From: Paulinella micropora
Taxonomy: Eukaryota > Cercozoa > Imbricatea > Euglyphida
DNA: 64,000 nt
Assembly (NCBI GenBank): GCA_009731375.1
Contig: BJOX01000047.1
Coordinates: 238,201-302,200 of the forward strand
Reading direction: 5' to 3'
In this document: one piece after another, positions 9,235 to 22,200 of the stretch
How positions within the stretch are numbered: position 1 is the first letter of the stretch
How the letters are laid out: each line of letters opens with the position of its first letter
Made by a program: the position numbers and the translations under genes
The notes under the pieces: generated by a model
The model's database searches: none
What the model saw: only the letters and a program-made list of their open reading frames with translations
Told to the model about the DNA's origin: nothing

Positions 9235-10855
9235 GGCATTACCACCGCCACCGCAATATCAATATATTATGCCACCACAGCAGGGGCAACCACAAGCACC
9301 GCCATTAGGAGCACCACACCAAGCACCGCCATTTGGAGCACCACCACAAGCACCGCCATTACCTAATTTAGGAGATGAAGCACCATTGAAAACGAAAGAG
9401 CAATATGAGGAAGGAAAAAAGCAAAAGCAGAAAGATATTGAAACACTGAAATTAGCAGGATATACAGATAAGTTCATAAAAAAGATGAGTCGTAAAGACT
9501 TACAAAAAGCCAGTCAAGATATTCAGATGGCTATAGCCACAGCGACATCTTTAGAGGAACAGAAAAAGCTAGCAAAAGAATATAAAGAAAAACTTGAAAA
9601 GGAAGAAAAGAAGGCAGAAGAAAAGGTAAGCATTTTGAACATTTACAAATTAATCAATTTTTAATATCAGCATTTTCAAAAACTTATCACCCAAACATTA
9701 CTATAAAAGAGTTAGCACAGGCTTTAAAAAAGAGACTAGATAGTGATGGACATAAAAAATTAAATTACAAAGACACTTCAAAGTGGATTATTGACATGAT
9801 TAAAAGGTNNNNNNNNNNCGATCAAAAGGTTTAATATTGATGTTGGAAATGAAAAGGAAAACGTAAAAAGAAAAGTAGCGGATTATGCTAGATATGAAGA
9901 TTATATGGGTATTAATGTGCAAAAAGGTAGTGGAGCGAAGACATTAGAAGAATTAATTGATAAGGTATTTTCAATAGCGAAAATAAAAAAATATTTAATC
10001 CGCAAAGATTGGAAACACACAATGAATAAAAAGGACTTTGTAAATACTCTAACGAACAAAATGACGATATACCCAAATGTTGATAAACAAGTTTCAAATG
10101 ATTTGAATATTGACGAGGGAACGCCACTGGAGGGGGTTCCACCCCCTACCATACCCCCGAGCGTCGCGGAGACACCTCTACCACAGCCATTAGAGCCGGC
10201 AACAGATACGACTACACCGCCAGACCGAACACCACCAGAGGATACGACCATACCACCGAGAACAAGTTCTGCGGAGCAGAACATCGTGGCAAAGCCACTC
10301 ATCGCGGAGACACCAGAACCACAACAAGCAGAGCCAGAGCAACCACAGCAAGAGGGTGAGGGGCGGGGACTAATGACTTATGAAATAAACAACATAATGA
10401 AAAAATATGGATGGTATCTCGGAGCAATAGCCAGTGATGAAATCTATAAGTTGAAGCCCGGAAGCAGAAAGCGATACGGATTTATTATGAATACAGACCC
10501 GAGCAACAAAAAAGGACAGCACTGGATGGCAATATGGATAAGTCTAGATAAAGACAGGAGTGTTGAAGTGTATGACCCTTTGGCTGAATATCAACCGACT
10601 GAAGACTTTCAACAACAAATGAAACAACTAATAGATAAAAGCCACCCCGATAGTTATTTGTTAATGAAAGTTAATCAAGTAAAAGAGCAGAGTGATACGA
10701 GCGACACATGCGGATGGTTTGCTATGAGGTTTTTAATGGAGCGAGCGAAAGGTATTAAATTTAAATTTGCCAGCGGTTATACAGACTTAAAAGAAGAAGA
10801 AGCGGAGAAATTAAAAGCACAGAATGGTTATGGTAATTTTGATACATACATTTGA
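9235..10855 (+). CDS. Adenain-like (C5/Ulp1 clan) virion maturation protease with Pro-rich N-terminal extension
   Basis: The C-terminal 170 residues hold the catalytic set in order: His in GQHW, Asp in VEVYDPL, Gln seven residues before the Cys, and Cys in DTCGWF. This is the adenain arrangement, including Gln-to-Cys spacing. The N-terminal part, entering from a 10-N gap, is a repeated APPxGAPxQ Pro-rich stretch followed by a charged coiled coil. The frame breaks at about 9,660 in a run of five T's; one extra T would restore it without loss. A second 10-N gap (9,809-9,818) is flanked by near-identical ATNAAAAGGT sequences, so it may be an assembly overlap. A Pro/Thr-rich linker (about 10,120-10,360) precedes the protease. 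Expected role: cleavage of capsid and core precursors. Confidence 0.8.
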
Positions 10856-10884
10856 TATTTTCTAATATATAGATTTTTGAGGTT

Positions 10885-10912
10885 GTAGGTGGTTTTTATA
10901 AAAAGCACCTAC
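10885..10912. repeat. 28-bp palindrome at the viral/Copia boundary
   Basis: GTAGGTG and CACCTAC arms flank an inner TTTTTATAAAAA palindrome. It lies 30 bp after the protease stop and directly before an ATG at 10,914. It could act as a hairpin 3'-end signal for the viral gene or mark the join with the retrotransposon. Confidence 0.6.
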
Positions 10913-10913
10913 G

Positions 10914-13535
10914 ATGGAGTACAAGGGAGGTCGTGCGAGTGGTTCTGAAGAGGAAGAGTATGAGCTAGTCATTATGGAGGGTGGAGAGGATGCAATGGAG
11001 GGAAACATTGAAAGTGGGGAAAGAATAATTGCTCGTGAAGCTGAGCAAGAGGGCGAGGAGGAAAGTGAGCCTCAAACGGAGCAAAGTGACAACAAACCCT
11101 TGGAACAACCCACTAGAGCCCGTGGGGGGGGGGGTGGGGGGAACTGTCGAGTGCTCAATTGGCTCGAAACACACTCCGAGACAGACCCCACAACCCTCCA
11201 CAACGCACTCTCACTAGTGCTCAACACCCCGACACCTCTACAACAACAACTCCTGCCCTCACAACCTCACCAGACACGCAACGCGTGCAACCCTCACCAT
11301 TGCAACCAAAACCCTCGCAATCAAAAGAGAAAGAGAAACGGAAAGAACAAGAGAAACCGACACCCACACCCCCTCAGAACTTTAGACAGAGAAAGAAAGA
11401 ATCACCACATCCCACTACATCCACTCCTCAGAGCAACACAACAGGCCCACTAACCATTCGTTGTCAAGGGCTAAACTGGAAGGGAGAGCAGTGTGGAGTT
11501 AAGTTTGGAAAGGGGGGGAGTTGGGGTAAAGCGGGGAAGGAAGCAAAAAGGCTAGCGTATGCAGATTTGTGCGGGTATCATGCTCGCCAAGATCCCCTAT
11601 TTCCGTCTATTGATCTGTCACAAGACCCGTCACGTCGCCCACGCCCTTCCCGTGACTATCCATCAGAGAGTGAAATGATCCGAATACTGAGAGAGAGGGA
11701 GGGAAAGGGGGCGAGTGCACAGCAAGTTTCGCTCAAAGATACGGCAAAACCCGGGAAGAAAGACTCGCTAAGTTCCGCAAATATCGGGGGAAAAGACATT
11801 GAAGCAAAGTGTCGAAAAACCGGTAAGAAAGTAGTTAGTTCAGTTTCACGGAATGATGCTGTTTTGCCAGGGAACGACGCAAGGACAGGCGGGAATAGAG
11901 CTGAAGGGGAGACTACATTCACTGAGGCTGTTGAGCGTGCAAGAGGGACAAGAGAGGGAAAGTCTTGGCCCCCATCGCTACTGCCACAAGGTCCGTCCCC
12001 CTTAGATAGAGTAGGAGACAGTGTAGAATCACAAGCACATCAGGCAAGTGACACACACACACACGAAACACCTGTGGGAAAGAGCAGTATAAGAGACACA
12101 GAACACGGAAAGGTGATAGGCTTTGAAGACTTTAAGAGAATAAGTGAACAGCTGAATAACCTGTGTATAATAGACGATGAAACAGGAGACATCGTGAGAA
12201 TGACGACGAGGGAAGGAGAGAGAGTGGCTGAAGCAGACGGACTGCTGACAGATGTGGTTTGGGCTGTTAACGGAGTATTTCTGAAGCATGCAGCAGGCAC
12301 ACCACTGACCACGAGAGAAAAAGTCATAGAGAAAAGAGCAGCTAAGAACACTCAAAGTACGAAAGCTAAGGAAAGAGCTAAGACTTAGTGGGAGTGTGAG
12401 TACAGACATAGCGAAGGACATCCAAGACCTGAGAAGACTGAGATAGCTAGGCTGCTATACGCACTGATGAAGGAAGCAGAACCGATAGTAGTGAAAGAGG
12501 GATTGTGTTACGACCCAGACGGCAAAGAAAACGAGTTTTACTCAGAACCTTTTAGCCATAATAGATTATGGGGTACTTGACATGGCCAAGAATCACGACA
12601 ATCAATTTGCCCTTTCGATAGTGAGATCGATGCCCCACTTGATGAAAATCTGGCACGAGGTAGAAGCGAGGGGTGGTACGTTGAACGCATATTTGCGTAA
12701 GTTACACTCAGGCGATGCCCATAAGTTCTTCAGTCCAGAACAGGCAGCACAGAAGAGGAAAGAGTTTAATAGGAAGAGACGGGAAATAGACGGACACTCA
12801 GACCCAGAAGAGGATGATGAGTATGATCCGGAAAACCTAGAACACTCCAGAACCTCAGATGAGATTTGGGCAGGTATACCCATAAGCTATAGATCGTACT
12901 GTGAAGCACGAGATGAGCTGGACTGGATGTATGAGGAGAGATTCGAGCGAGAAAGGAAGGACAGGCTCCAGAAGAAAGAGAAAGAGGAGGACGAGGAGCA
13001 GGATCACAACATGGTAGACGACAGCAAGATGGTAGGTCGAAAAGAAAAGATGATAGTGCAGGACAGTGGATCGTCAAGAGACATAGCTTGTACACCACAC
13101 ATCTTGCGCAACGTTCGAGAGATAGAACCCGTCAGCTTAGTCACCGGAAACGGAGAGAGTACAGTGAGAGACATGGAGGAAGCACGATTGACAAGAATCG
13201 ATGGATCGGGAAAGCCAGATTTGGTAAAGAAAGATATGTTGTTAGACACTAGAGTACCGGTTCACAGGAAACATGGATCACAACCACCATCGGTCTATCA
13301 TTCACCAGAACGGGCAACTACTAATCCTCAAACACCCCATAAGGATAAAAGAAAGTGACGTGATCGTGAGGGGGAGACTTACACGTGCTCTACCGCTGGG
13401 ACAATGAAAAGGATAAGCCCCTCAACATAAACGAGCGTTTCGACCCCAATGTGAAAGAGAGAAAGAAGAAGACGGGGTAGAAGGGGCGGGAATCCCCAAA
13501 GAGAGAGAAAAAGAGAGCAAACAAGCGACAGTAAC
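10914..13535 (+). pseudogene. Ty1/Copia retrotransposon, gag-protease half (interrupted)
   Basis: Three open pieces belong together. The first starts at 10,914 and shifts frame in a G-tract (about 11,125-11,140). The second is open from there to 12,388, has an in-frame TAG, and continues to 12,581. The third runs 12,582-13,358 in another frame. The third piece contains a retropepsin-like start, IVQDSGSS (Asp codon at about 13,062), followed by the SLVTGNGE strand typical of Copia proteases. The first pieces are Pro/Thr/Ser-rich and charged, with one Cys/His-containing segment near 11,455-11,600, and I take them as gag. The pol continuation is at 42,115, beyond the inserted DNA transposon. No 5' LTR is seen before 10,914, so the element is also truncated on the left. 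Confidence 0.6.
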
Positions 13536-14105
13536 ACATCTCTAACTTTGGAAAGGACTTGTCCCTTTTGCCACTTTTGCCACCGGCAACTATTAAAACC
13601 ATAGTGGCAAATTTCGGTAAGGTTTATATGTTTATCTTGATAATTTGTGTTGGTACATGTCTGATTAATAAAAATCAATTTTGAATGTTTTTTCAAGTAG
13701 CCAGGATCACTAGATCAGCAAAAGTATAGCAAAATAGTGGCAAATATTTTTACTGATTAATTACTTCTTATTTACCACTTTTCTGCTGGATTTTTACTGT
13801 GATTTCAAAGCATTAAGTTGAATTAAGTAATATATTAATTAAAAAAATCAATTTTACATCATATTACATCATACATCACAATTGTGCGGGTGGCACCAGC
13901 ACTTGAAATTTGTGAAACTTGCCACTCGAAATTAGTTAAAGTCATTAATACATATGTGGCAGAAAGAAACCTAGCCCGGCAGATTTTACTGCTTGATTCA
14001 TTTAAAGCAGCACGGAAAAGCTAAATTTAATTTAATTTTCAATTATTAATAAATAATTTATCATAGTCAATTAACTTTTCCGGTGTGACGTCACACTTCA
14101 AGTTG
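13536..14105 (+). repeat. Left terminal inverted repeat
   Basis: Reverse complement of 41,547-42,114 with only scattered substitutions and small indels. It contains GTGTGACGTCACAC, a perfect palindrome containing a CRE-like TGACGTCA, at its inner end (about 14,083-14,096). Inside 14,105 the similarity fades. Confidence 0.9.
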
Positions 14106-14334
14106 CAATTTACTTAAACACTGTTTTAATAAAAATATTTGTCATCAGCATTGTTTTTTTTCACGATTCAAAGTAATTATTACTAAATATCAGTACTAAT
14201 ATGTTGAATAACAGAAAACAGTGCAATCAATAATTCTAAATTTTACGACTTAGGAAAATTAGCAGTACTAATACTGCTGTGAAGGCAGACGATTACCAAC
14301 GGAGGAACTGACTAAAAAGTTGTTGTTGGCGGAG

Positions 14335-17063
14335 CTATTCCTGCCGCAAATGATGCTCGTGATCGATTCTTCTCTGCTCTTGCAGAAAATGATATTGCAA
14401 CAAAGATTGTTGCTGCTGTCCTTGCATAGAAGGGCCAGGCGATGCAAGCGGTGGCGTGTTGGACTTCGACAAACTTATCTGTTGGAACGGTTGGATTTGA
14501 AAAGGATTGTTTTCTTCCTCTTCGTCTTCCTCTGTGGACTCTTGTTGCTGAACAGGCCTCTTCAATTTTTTGTTCCCACTTTTGCGCGAACTGGTACTTG
14601 TGTCCACTGCAACGTCCGACTTAGCTTTCAAATTGATCTCGTTACGAAGGGATGAGAATTCAGAGGACAATTTGGTAAGCACATCGACTAACTTAGCGCT
14701 ATCATCCCTTGAGGCCGTAGAATGAACTTTCAAAGCAGATTGAACCGCGCTGTTGACAATCGATGCCACATCTACGATGGGCGTTGCAGACGCTGAGGGG
14801 CCGGGCGGTGTGGAATCTGATGACGGCAACTCAACGTTACTTTCACTGCCGACTTCCGTCTTACGCTTCTGTTTTTTCTTTGAAACCTTTTGCTTTTTTG
14901 GTTGCTTCTGCTTGATGGGTTTGACGGGAAGTGGTGGTACCGCATCTTCCACCACGATTTCCACTTTTGGTGTACTCTTTGGCAATGTACACTCCCTCTT
15001 CGGCCGGCCAGTGTCTGAGAGTTGGGTTGACTGTGGCTGATCCCCCATCCACACGAAGTCGTACACCACGGGAAGTTGCTCAGTGGGAGTATTTTCACCT
15101 GCCATAAGTTGTAAGTCCTGCGTAATCTCTGTGTTCCACTTTTCTGATGTCATAGTAGCCTTCGCTTCTTTGGACATCTCAGGGTCGAGTACACTCAAAG
15201 AGGCGATTTGATACTGCGCAAAGACCTTGCCTGTGGTCTTATCCTGCACTATGCGCTGAATCAAAACGGACTTTGATAAATCAGTGATATCATTCGAGCC
15301 AGAGTTCAGAAATTGCCGGGATAGCTTGCAGCCGGGTCTGCAAGCAAAATATGGCAATTGAAATTCAGATGAAAAACTAGCAAGTGAATACCCGACTGCG
15401 GTTAACACCTCCTTCTCACGGCTGATTAGAGTTGATCTGGGCTTGATAACAAGGTTCTTAAGATTGCGTGAAATGAGAGACTCCAACACCGCGTAACTCT
15501 CCCGTTTGCCGGTTGTGGCATTGCGATAATGCAACACCGTATCGGTAGCGGTTGCGGCGCCTTCAAACTTGTACATGCGCGATTCGTGGCAGACTAGTTC
15601 ATCGGAGGGGGGCTGGATGTTCTCTTGTTTGTCTTTTTTTGTGCTCTCTTCTTTCTTTGTACCCTTGTCGCTGTCATTGTTGTTGTTGTTGTTGTTGTTG
15701 TTGTCGTTGTTGTTGTTGTTGTCGTTGTTGCCGTCGTCGTTGTTGTTGTTGTCCTTGTTGTTGTTGTTGTTGTTGTTGTTGTCGTTGTTGTTGTTGTCGT
15801 CGTCGTCGTTGTTGTTGTTGTTGTTGTTGTTGTCCTTGTTGTCGTTGTTGTTGTTGTTGTCGTTGTTGTTGTTGTTGTCCTTGTTGTTGTTGTTGTTGTT
15901 GTTGTTGTCGTTGTAGTTGTTGTTGTTGTTGTTGTTGTTGTCGTTGTCCTTGTTGTTGTTGTTGTCCTTGTTGTTGTTGTTGTTGTTGTTGTTGTTGGTG
16001 TTGGTGTTGTTGTCACCTTCTTTCTTTGGCGGGGTTTCATCGTTCAACTCTCGCAGTGCCTCTGCTCTTTCTTTTTCCTTTTCCTCTTTCTCTCTCTTCT
16101 CTCTCTCCTCTTTGTCTTCCTGTTTTTTTTCTTCTCTTTCTTTGTCCTGTCTGTCTTTTTCTTCTTGCGCTTCTCTGTCTTTCTGTTCCTTGTCCAGCCT
16201 TTCTTTCTCGCGCTGTTGTGCTTTCTTTGCTGTGTCATCTTGTATCTTCTTCAGCTCAACTTCTTTCTGCTTCGCCTCTTCTTCTGTCAACGTCTCTCTT
16301 TCCACTTTTCTTCTCTTCTTCTTAGTGCCTTCTGTTTCCTTGTCATCTTTTCGTCGTTTGTTTTTGTTTGTTTGCTTCTTCTTCTTCTTTGCCTCATCTT
16401 TGTTTGTCACTGGCTCCTCTTGCTCTGCCTCTGGCTTCTCTTTCCCTGCCTCTGGCTTCTCTTTCTCTGCCTCTGTCTTGTCGTTCTCTGGTTTCTCTCC
16501 CTCTGCCTTGTCCTCTTTCTTCTCTTTTTCTTTCTTCTTTTTTTCTTTCTTCTTCTTTTCTTCTGTCACTTCAGCTCTCTTGGGTGGGTTTCTCTGTCTT
16601 TTGCCCTCTGTACCCCCTTCCTCCCATCTCTCTGCCTTAAGGGGCTTCAAGTTCCTGTAACGAATAGTTAGTCCTCCTACCTGGTTATGCCACATGGCTT
16701 CTGTAGGCCAGTCCCACAGAACAGACTTGGCCTCATGGTACGACTCCTGATCTATGTCTGTCCCCCAAACAAACTTGTTGTCGGCCCCAACCGCCCCCAA
16801 CACTGTCCAGTTGTCCTCTGCGTTGGCCGCAACCCACACGGTGCCATCCACATGTCTGCGCCAGCCAAAAAGCTCAAGGACCTGCAGTTGTCACACAAAC
16901 CAGCAACACAGCATGAGACTCCAGAGCAAGTTGAAGCAGCAGGTACCTTCAAAGTCATACTGGGACTTTGCGTCTTGCCTCGGGGCAGGATTGTCAAGGT
17001 CTCCCGAAAGGTCTGTGACCCCAAACTCAAAAAAGGTTCACCGGTCGAAGTGGAAGTTTCCAC
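14335..17063 (-). CDS. Transposon-encoded protein of unknown function with Asn/Asp tract
   Basis: The main exon (16,881-14,335) is open for about 850 codons. It is preceded by a 65-bp intron (16,946-16,882, GTACCT...CTGCAG) joining in frame to a short exon that reads back to about 17,063. No ATG opens that exon, so a further 5' exon or a non-AUG start is likely. The first about 80 residues of the main exon (ELFGWRRHVDGTVWVA...) resemble a small chromatin-reader-like beta domain, but I cannot assign it. Next comes a Glu/Lys-rich coiled region, a long Asn/Asp repeat from AAC/GAC codons, then a second globular region with several Cys/His (YFACRPGC). The C-terminus is Lys- and Gln-rich with a Leu-containing coil. 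Accessory proteins of this kind accompany transposases in other two-gene DNA transposons. That role is inference. Confidence 0.55.
15676..16011. repeat. (TTG)n trinucleotide tract inside the accessory gene
   Basis: About 110 TTG/GTC units on the plus strand, read as Asn/Asp codons on the minus strand. The tract stays in frame throughout, so it is tolerated in the coding sequence. Confidence 0.9.
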
Positions 17064-17635
17064 TACAATGCCTGTATTTTACCTTTTTTCTGGACCGGAT
17101 GCCCAATTCTTGACCTTTTTTCCAGTCAAAAGGGGGGTGTGCTTGAGGGGTGCTGTGCATGACCATGTGTTAAAACTGCATGCTTTCTTGGAGAGATTTT
17201 TGGCACAGTTTGTCCTAAGACTGTTTCCTCCATGATTCTAGTTTTTTTTTTTGCTGCATTTTACGTTTTGACACCGTTCGTGCTTGCTTTTAGAAAACGG
17301 TCGGCAACTTGGTTTGCCGACCCGTTTTGGACGCAGTGCTTTCCTTATCTTCTGCTTGCTTCTACACTGAAACGAAGGTATGCAAATTGAATTATTTCAT
17401 GCACTCTGTTGCTGGCACTGATTGAAATTGCATGCATTTGCTTGCATGTCTGTGTACTCAGAACTTGGTCGGCAACTTCGTGTTTGCCGGCCATGTTTGC
17501 TCCTCCCTGCTTTATGTGAAGCCAGGTCCTTTTCGCAACGACTGCTCATATGTTGTTGTCATGTTTTGTCTTGGTAGTGATAACTGTGTACTTGGTTTGC
17601 TTGCAGACTGTGTCTGAGTGCTCCAGACGTGAACT
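17064..17635. other. Intergenic/promoter region of the transposon, left part
   Basis: No gene is supported. GAACTTGGTCGGCAAC-type sequence occurs three times (about 17,298, 17,460 and 17,630) with an inverted GTTTGCCGAC near 17,310. The same GGTCGGCAA opens each unit of the compound satellite. This is the space between two divergent genes and should hold their promoters. Confidence 0.5.
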
Positions 17636-17780
17636 TGGTCGGCAAAACACACACACACACATACATACATACATACATACATACATACACACATACATAC
17701 GTACATACATACATACATACACACACACACATTACATAACATACATACATACATACATACATACGTACGTACATAAGCTT

Positions 17781-17868
<88 letters not shown>

Positions 17869-17884
17869 GCTCGCTCTCTCTCTC
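17636..17884. repeat. Compound satellite, left remnant
   Basis: The unit reads GGTCGGCAA, then (CA)n and (ACAT)n, then ACATAAGCTTTC, then (TC)n. The LINE's 3' end interrupts the TC tract at 17,885. The rest of the array lies at 37,551-38,143. Confidence 0.9.
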
Positions 17885-18132
17885 TTTTTTTATTGATTTT
17901 GCTAAAATTATTGTACAATGAGAAAGACAGTATTCCCACCCAAACCCGTAGCGGTTGCGGGGCGCCTGCACTACCACCACCAACATCAGGGACACCGACT
18001 AAGCGGGTTTGATGGCTGGGGGAGCATTTGGCCTTGAGCGAATGGCAGCCCGCTAGGATCTGTGCGCAAACGGTCCGGAGACACAGATGCACGTCGTAGA
18101 AAGGGTAGAGATAGAGAAGGAGAGAGAGAGAT

Positions 18133-18180
<48 letters not shown>

Positions 18181-19228
18181 AGAGATAGAGAGAAAGAGAG
18201 CGAGAGAGAAAGAACGAGAGAGAAAGGACGACAGAGAGAAGGGACAGCCGATAGCCTACAGGAACCCCCCGAGCAACACACAAACCTAGTAACCGGCTGG
18301 CACAGGCCAATTCAGACCGGGAAGAATCTTCCCGGAAGCGAAGCAGCCAACACGTCCCGGCGCATCTGGGCCCATTCGTCCAGGTCGAAGCGGGACTCCC
18401 ATCCAGCGCCAATCCATGGGCGACCAGTCGTAGACACACCGATCCTGACTCGAGCAGGCCCACAGGGCACCAGCTGAATCGCAGGAACGCCAGAGAGAGA
18501 GAGCGCAACAAGGAAGAGAGAAAGAGAGGGGGGCCGGTCGTAGAGGAGAAAGAGAGGGAACAGAGTGAAAGGGATCCCACAAGGGAGCGCGGTCCAAGGC
18601 AAGAGGCCGCGCTTAAGCCTGGTCCGTCCGTCCCACCCAGGAAACATCCCCCCCACAGACCAGGAAACCAGCAGAGACGCTGGAAATTTGAAAAAACCGA
18701 ATCCCGACAAGAGAGAGAAGACAGAAGAAGCACAGTCAACCCTAGACTAGTCCTCCATCCCCATGACTATGCAGCTCCCTGAGAAGGGGGGGACACAGAC
18801 AGGACGGATTACCCTCCCAGAGACTCAAAGCGGGCGGAGGCTAGGTCGGGAGAAAAAAGAGGCGGAAGGCTGGATGGGGGGGGGGAGAGGAATTCAAAAC
18901 TCTAGCCAGGGCTAGGCCCCTTCGGTTCCGTGGCCCCGAGGAGAGGTGGGATTCGATGGGGAGTCAAGGGTGGGAGGAAAAGGAGACTCCATAGGCAAGC
19001 TAGTGTGCCAGTGGGTCGTCTGACTTGCTGGTGGGCTAAGCGAGCCACAGGAGACCCTCTCCTCCCACATCTACGGGATCGGTGCGATGGATTTTCGTCC
19101 CCCCTTGGACTCAGCTTCGGTGGGATACCTTGGGCCTCTGGTGGACTTCCTTCTCCGCCTCTCCGCTCGCCTCCCGCCTCTGGACAAAGCAACAAAGGGG
19201 ACCAGGTAGGGCGAAGGAGCACGCCCAC
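17885..19228 (-). other. 3' UTR of the giant LINE
   Basis: No ORF is supported. It holds an internal (GA)n tract (plus-strand 18,118-18,240). It ends with a polyadenylation-like AATCAATAAAAAAA at 17,898-17,885, seven A's long, which fits target-primed insertion with a short oligo-A tail. Confidence 0.6.
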
Positions 19229-22200
19229 CTACTGAGGGGGGAGGAAAGGAGGGTTTGGAGGAGGTCCCGCAGGGAAATGGTGAAGGAAATTCCAAGTCTG
19301 GATGATATGCTCATGGCAAATCCTGGTTAGGCCTTGGTAGATCTGCTGCGCGATGCTCTTGGAGAAATGGAAGCACAGTTCGTCAAATGAGGCTTGGGAG
19401 ATGTATCCTCTCGCCCCCATTGCGATCATAATAAGATTGGTAGACATTGGACGTCTCCTAATGGTCTGCCTGCTTATCGCTTCTTCCAGCGGGAGGTATC
19501 GGTGATCATAGATCGCCCGCGGGTTATATCCCCACGCCTGATGGGACTTCCAGGGGATAGCTGGCCAGGTGCTGGGCGGGTCTTCTCCCCGAAACGCATT
19601 TGGGTCCTTCGGTCGGTAAGGGGGGTTCACCCGACGTCCATCTCGGTCCCAGGTATCCCGCCGATCGTCTGGCGACTGTCTCGCGGGGAGACAGGAGTCA
19701 TCTTCGCGGACCAGCCATTGATCCTCCCGGGTCGTGTAGTCTATCAGGGTAACGTGGTTTGATCTTCGAGAGGCGGTGACCAGCAGGTCTATCTTGTGCG
19801 AAAAACCCGGTCCCGCCATGTCCACCATCACCTGCGCGGCGGGGTGAATGAAAGCCGGCGAGAGAGGTGGGGCAAGAAGGGGGGCTCCCTCCGGGGCGGG
19901 GAGACCTGCGTCCGCACGAGGGGGGGCACTATCTTGCTTCGGTCGAGGGAAGGCTCCCTCCTCCCCGATGATGAAGACTTTGCAGTCCGGTGCTATGCCA
20001 TCGTCGTTGTCTGACCGCTCCAAGCAGCTGCGGATCCACTGTCTGCATTTGGAGTGCCGCTGATCCAGTAGAGACTTGAGGGCCTCCGAGTGGAAGGAGG
20101 ACTTTGAGAGCAAGTAGTGGCTGATGCTCCCAGTGACCCTGCAGCCATACGGGCAGGAGGTCGAGGTGGCCCCCTTGGTAATCACAGTGCTGACCCTCGC
20201 CGGAGTGGGCCAGACATCTAGCTGGCATTTGAGTACTATGGCTACCTCTCTCACTGAAAGGCCGCCGTTGGGTTGAAGGAAATGGTTGGTAATGGCTTGG
20301 AAGGGTCTGCGTATTTCCGAGCGGATCCCCCATGTTAGGCCGAAGCGGGGCGCCACTTTGAATTTATTAGCGTCTTCCGAGCATCTCTGGCGAAGCTTCC
20401 ATAGGTTGTAGGAGGTCCAATTCTTCTTGACTTGGGCGATGGCTTGGTCTACTGACCCTGGAGCGACAGTCTCCTTGGTGAGAAAGTTAGTGACGGAGAG
20501 AACGACTGGGACCTCTAGTGCGTTCCATTCGAAGCGGGCCGGGGGAACGTCATATGCCTCCCTGAATCGGGCAAGGCTGTGTTCTGCATCGGATCGCTGC
20601 TGTCGCCCGTCGGGCCATGACGAGTCACTTACATGCCCTGGAGGGATGCGCGGGTTAATGCCAATGCCCAGTGCTCTGCAGGCGCGGATCCAATGAAGTA
20701 CCATAAGTCCGTCGCGGCGATCCTCCTTGAGCAGATGCAGGTGACCTTGCCATCCAAGGAAAGGCTGGTCTGGGGGGTCCGGAAGCTTGGGGCACTGCTT
20801 GTTGATGTCCTCTGGTATGGGGGCTTCGTCCCTGAGAGCGCCCCTGTTCACAGCGTTGACGTACCGCGGGTAGAAAGCTGGAATGATGCAGTCGGTGGGG
20901 ACCTCCACCCCGTGGAAAACGGAGTGCATTCGCCATATGTCCGGTGGATGAATCGGTGGATGCATCAGTGGCGGGCGCGGTCCGCCGTCCCCTGCCCATC
21001 TGAACGAGAAGCGCGTGCTTGGCGGCTGTGGGGGGCAAGAGCTCTTGGGAGCAGCTCGGCGACCACGGAGGGGGAGACGCTGGGGACAGAGATCCTTGTT
21101 CCTGGGGAAGTAATAATCCCACGCTAGGCGTAGATGCGCATCCACCGCGTATTGAACGTATGGATCGGTCGAAAGGAGGCATTTGATAAACACCGTGAAA
21201 GTTCGCAGGTAGTACCGGGTGGAGAACTGGTGAAGGCCGAATCCTCCCCCTCCTCCTATGGGGCCGTAAAGCACCGCGTTTGGAATCTCCTGGGGAGACA
21301 GCTGAAGAGTCTCCCGGATATGGTCCCGAAAAGCTGTGTCTAGGTCCCGAAGCAACTTCTGGGGGAAGGGGGTCCACCCGAAGGAAAAATCTAGGATGCT
21401 GGTGAGGAGACACGTGAGGGCTTTCCTTTTCCTTGCAAGCGAGAGGTCGAGGCTGTGTATCAACCGGGCAGTAGCCACGAACCTTGAAATCGCGTAGTCT
21501 CTTTGGATCTGCGGGTTATTGTTGCCGTCGGTGTGGAGCCCCAGGGACCGAAAGACTTCAATTGCCGAACGGTTTCTAATCACGGTGGGGGGGCACGTCG
21601 AGTCCCGGCCGGGTGCAGTGAGAGAAATCGGGACAGCGTAGACACCTTTGCCCTCTTCACTAACCAGGCAGATGACAGAGCATTTTTCCGCCGCACAGAT
21701 CTGGCGTGCGGCCCTAAGTTGCGTATAAAGAAGTGAGAAGCCCTTTTGTGCCTCGGGAATGTAGAGCTCCGGTGGACCATCCCCTCCTAGGGCTGCCCAG
21801 TTATCGTCCGCAAATTTGTGATCTGCAGTCAACGGGGGCCTCAGGGGGTAGACGGAGGTGTTCTGGGAGCGGTCGCTGCTAGTGCCATCGTAGAACCGGT
21901 ATCCTGCTGGCATAAATTGCTGGGCAGGGCACAAGCGGGTAAGGTATTCGTCGAGAACCCCGTATGTGCCCGGGCTGAGCGATCCACCTTGAGGGATCCC
22001 TCGGGAGCGGTGAATTTCGTCCGGCAAAACAGCAGACTTCCCTGTAGAGTCCGGGACCTTGAGCTTGAGCGGGGAGTCTTTGAACCGATGGCGGAGGAAA
22101 GCAAACAGCTCGGGGAACTCCCCCTCCTGAGCCACCACATGGGAGTACGCTTCGCAGATGTAAGTGAGCTCCGCGCGGTCAAACGCCTTGCGGATGTCAG

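Noticed and set aside
9626-9670. A 45-bp GT-AG intron in the viral protease gene
   Set aside because: Splicing there leads to stops in the reached frames; a one-base T-run frameshift explains the break better.
4497-10855. Major capsid protein, protein-primed polymerase or rve integrase in the viral block
   Set aside because: Every frame was read and none shows the expected motifs; the block is partial.
11159-12388. Independent viral or host gene
   Set aside because: It is continuous in frame or by simple frameshift with the Copia gag-protease region, so I assign it to that element.
15552-16671. Plus-strand Val/Cys/Leu-rich frames across the TTG tract
   Set aside because: Translations of the trinucleotide repeat; the minus-strand gene explains the region.
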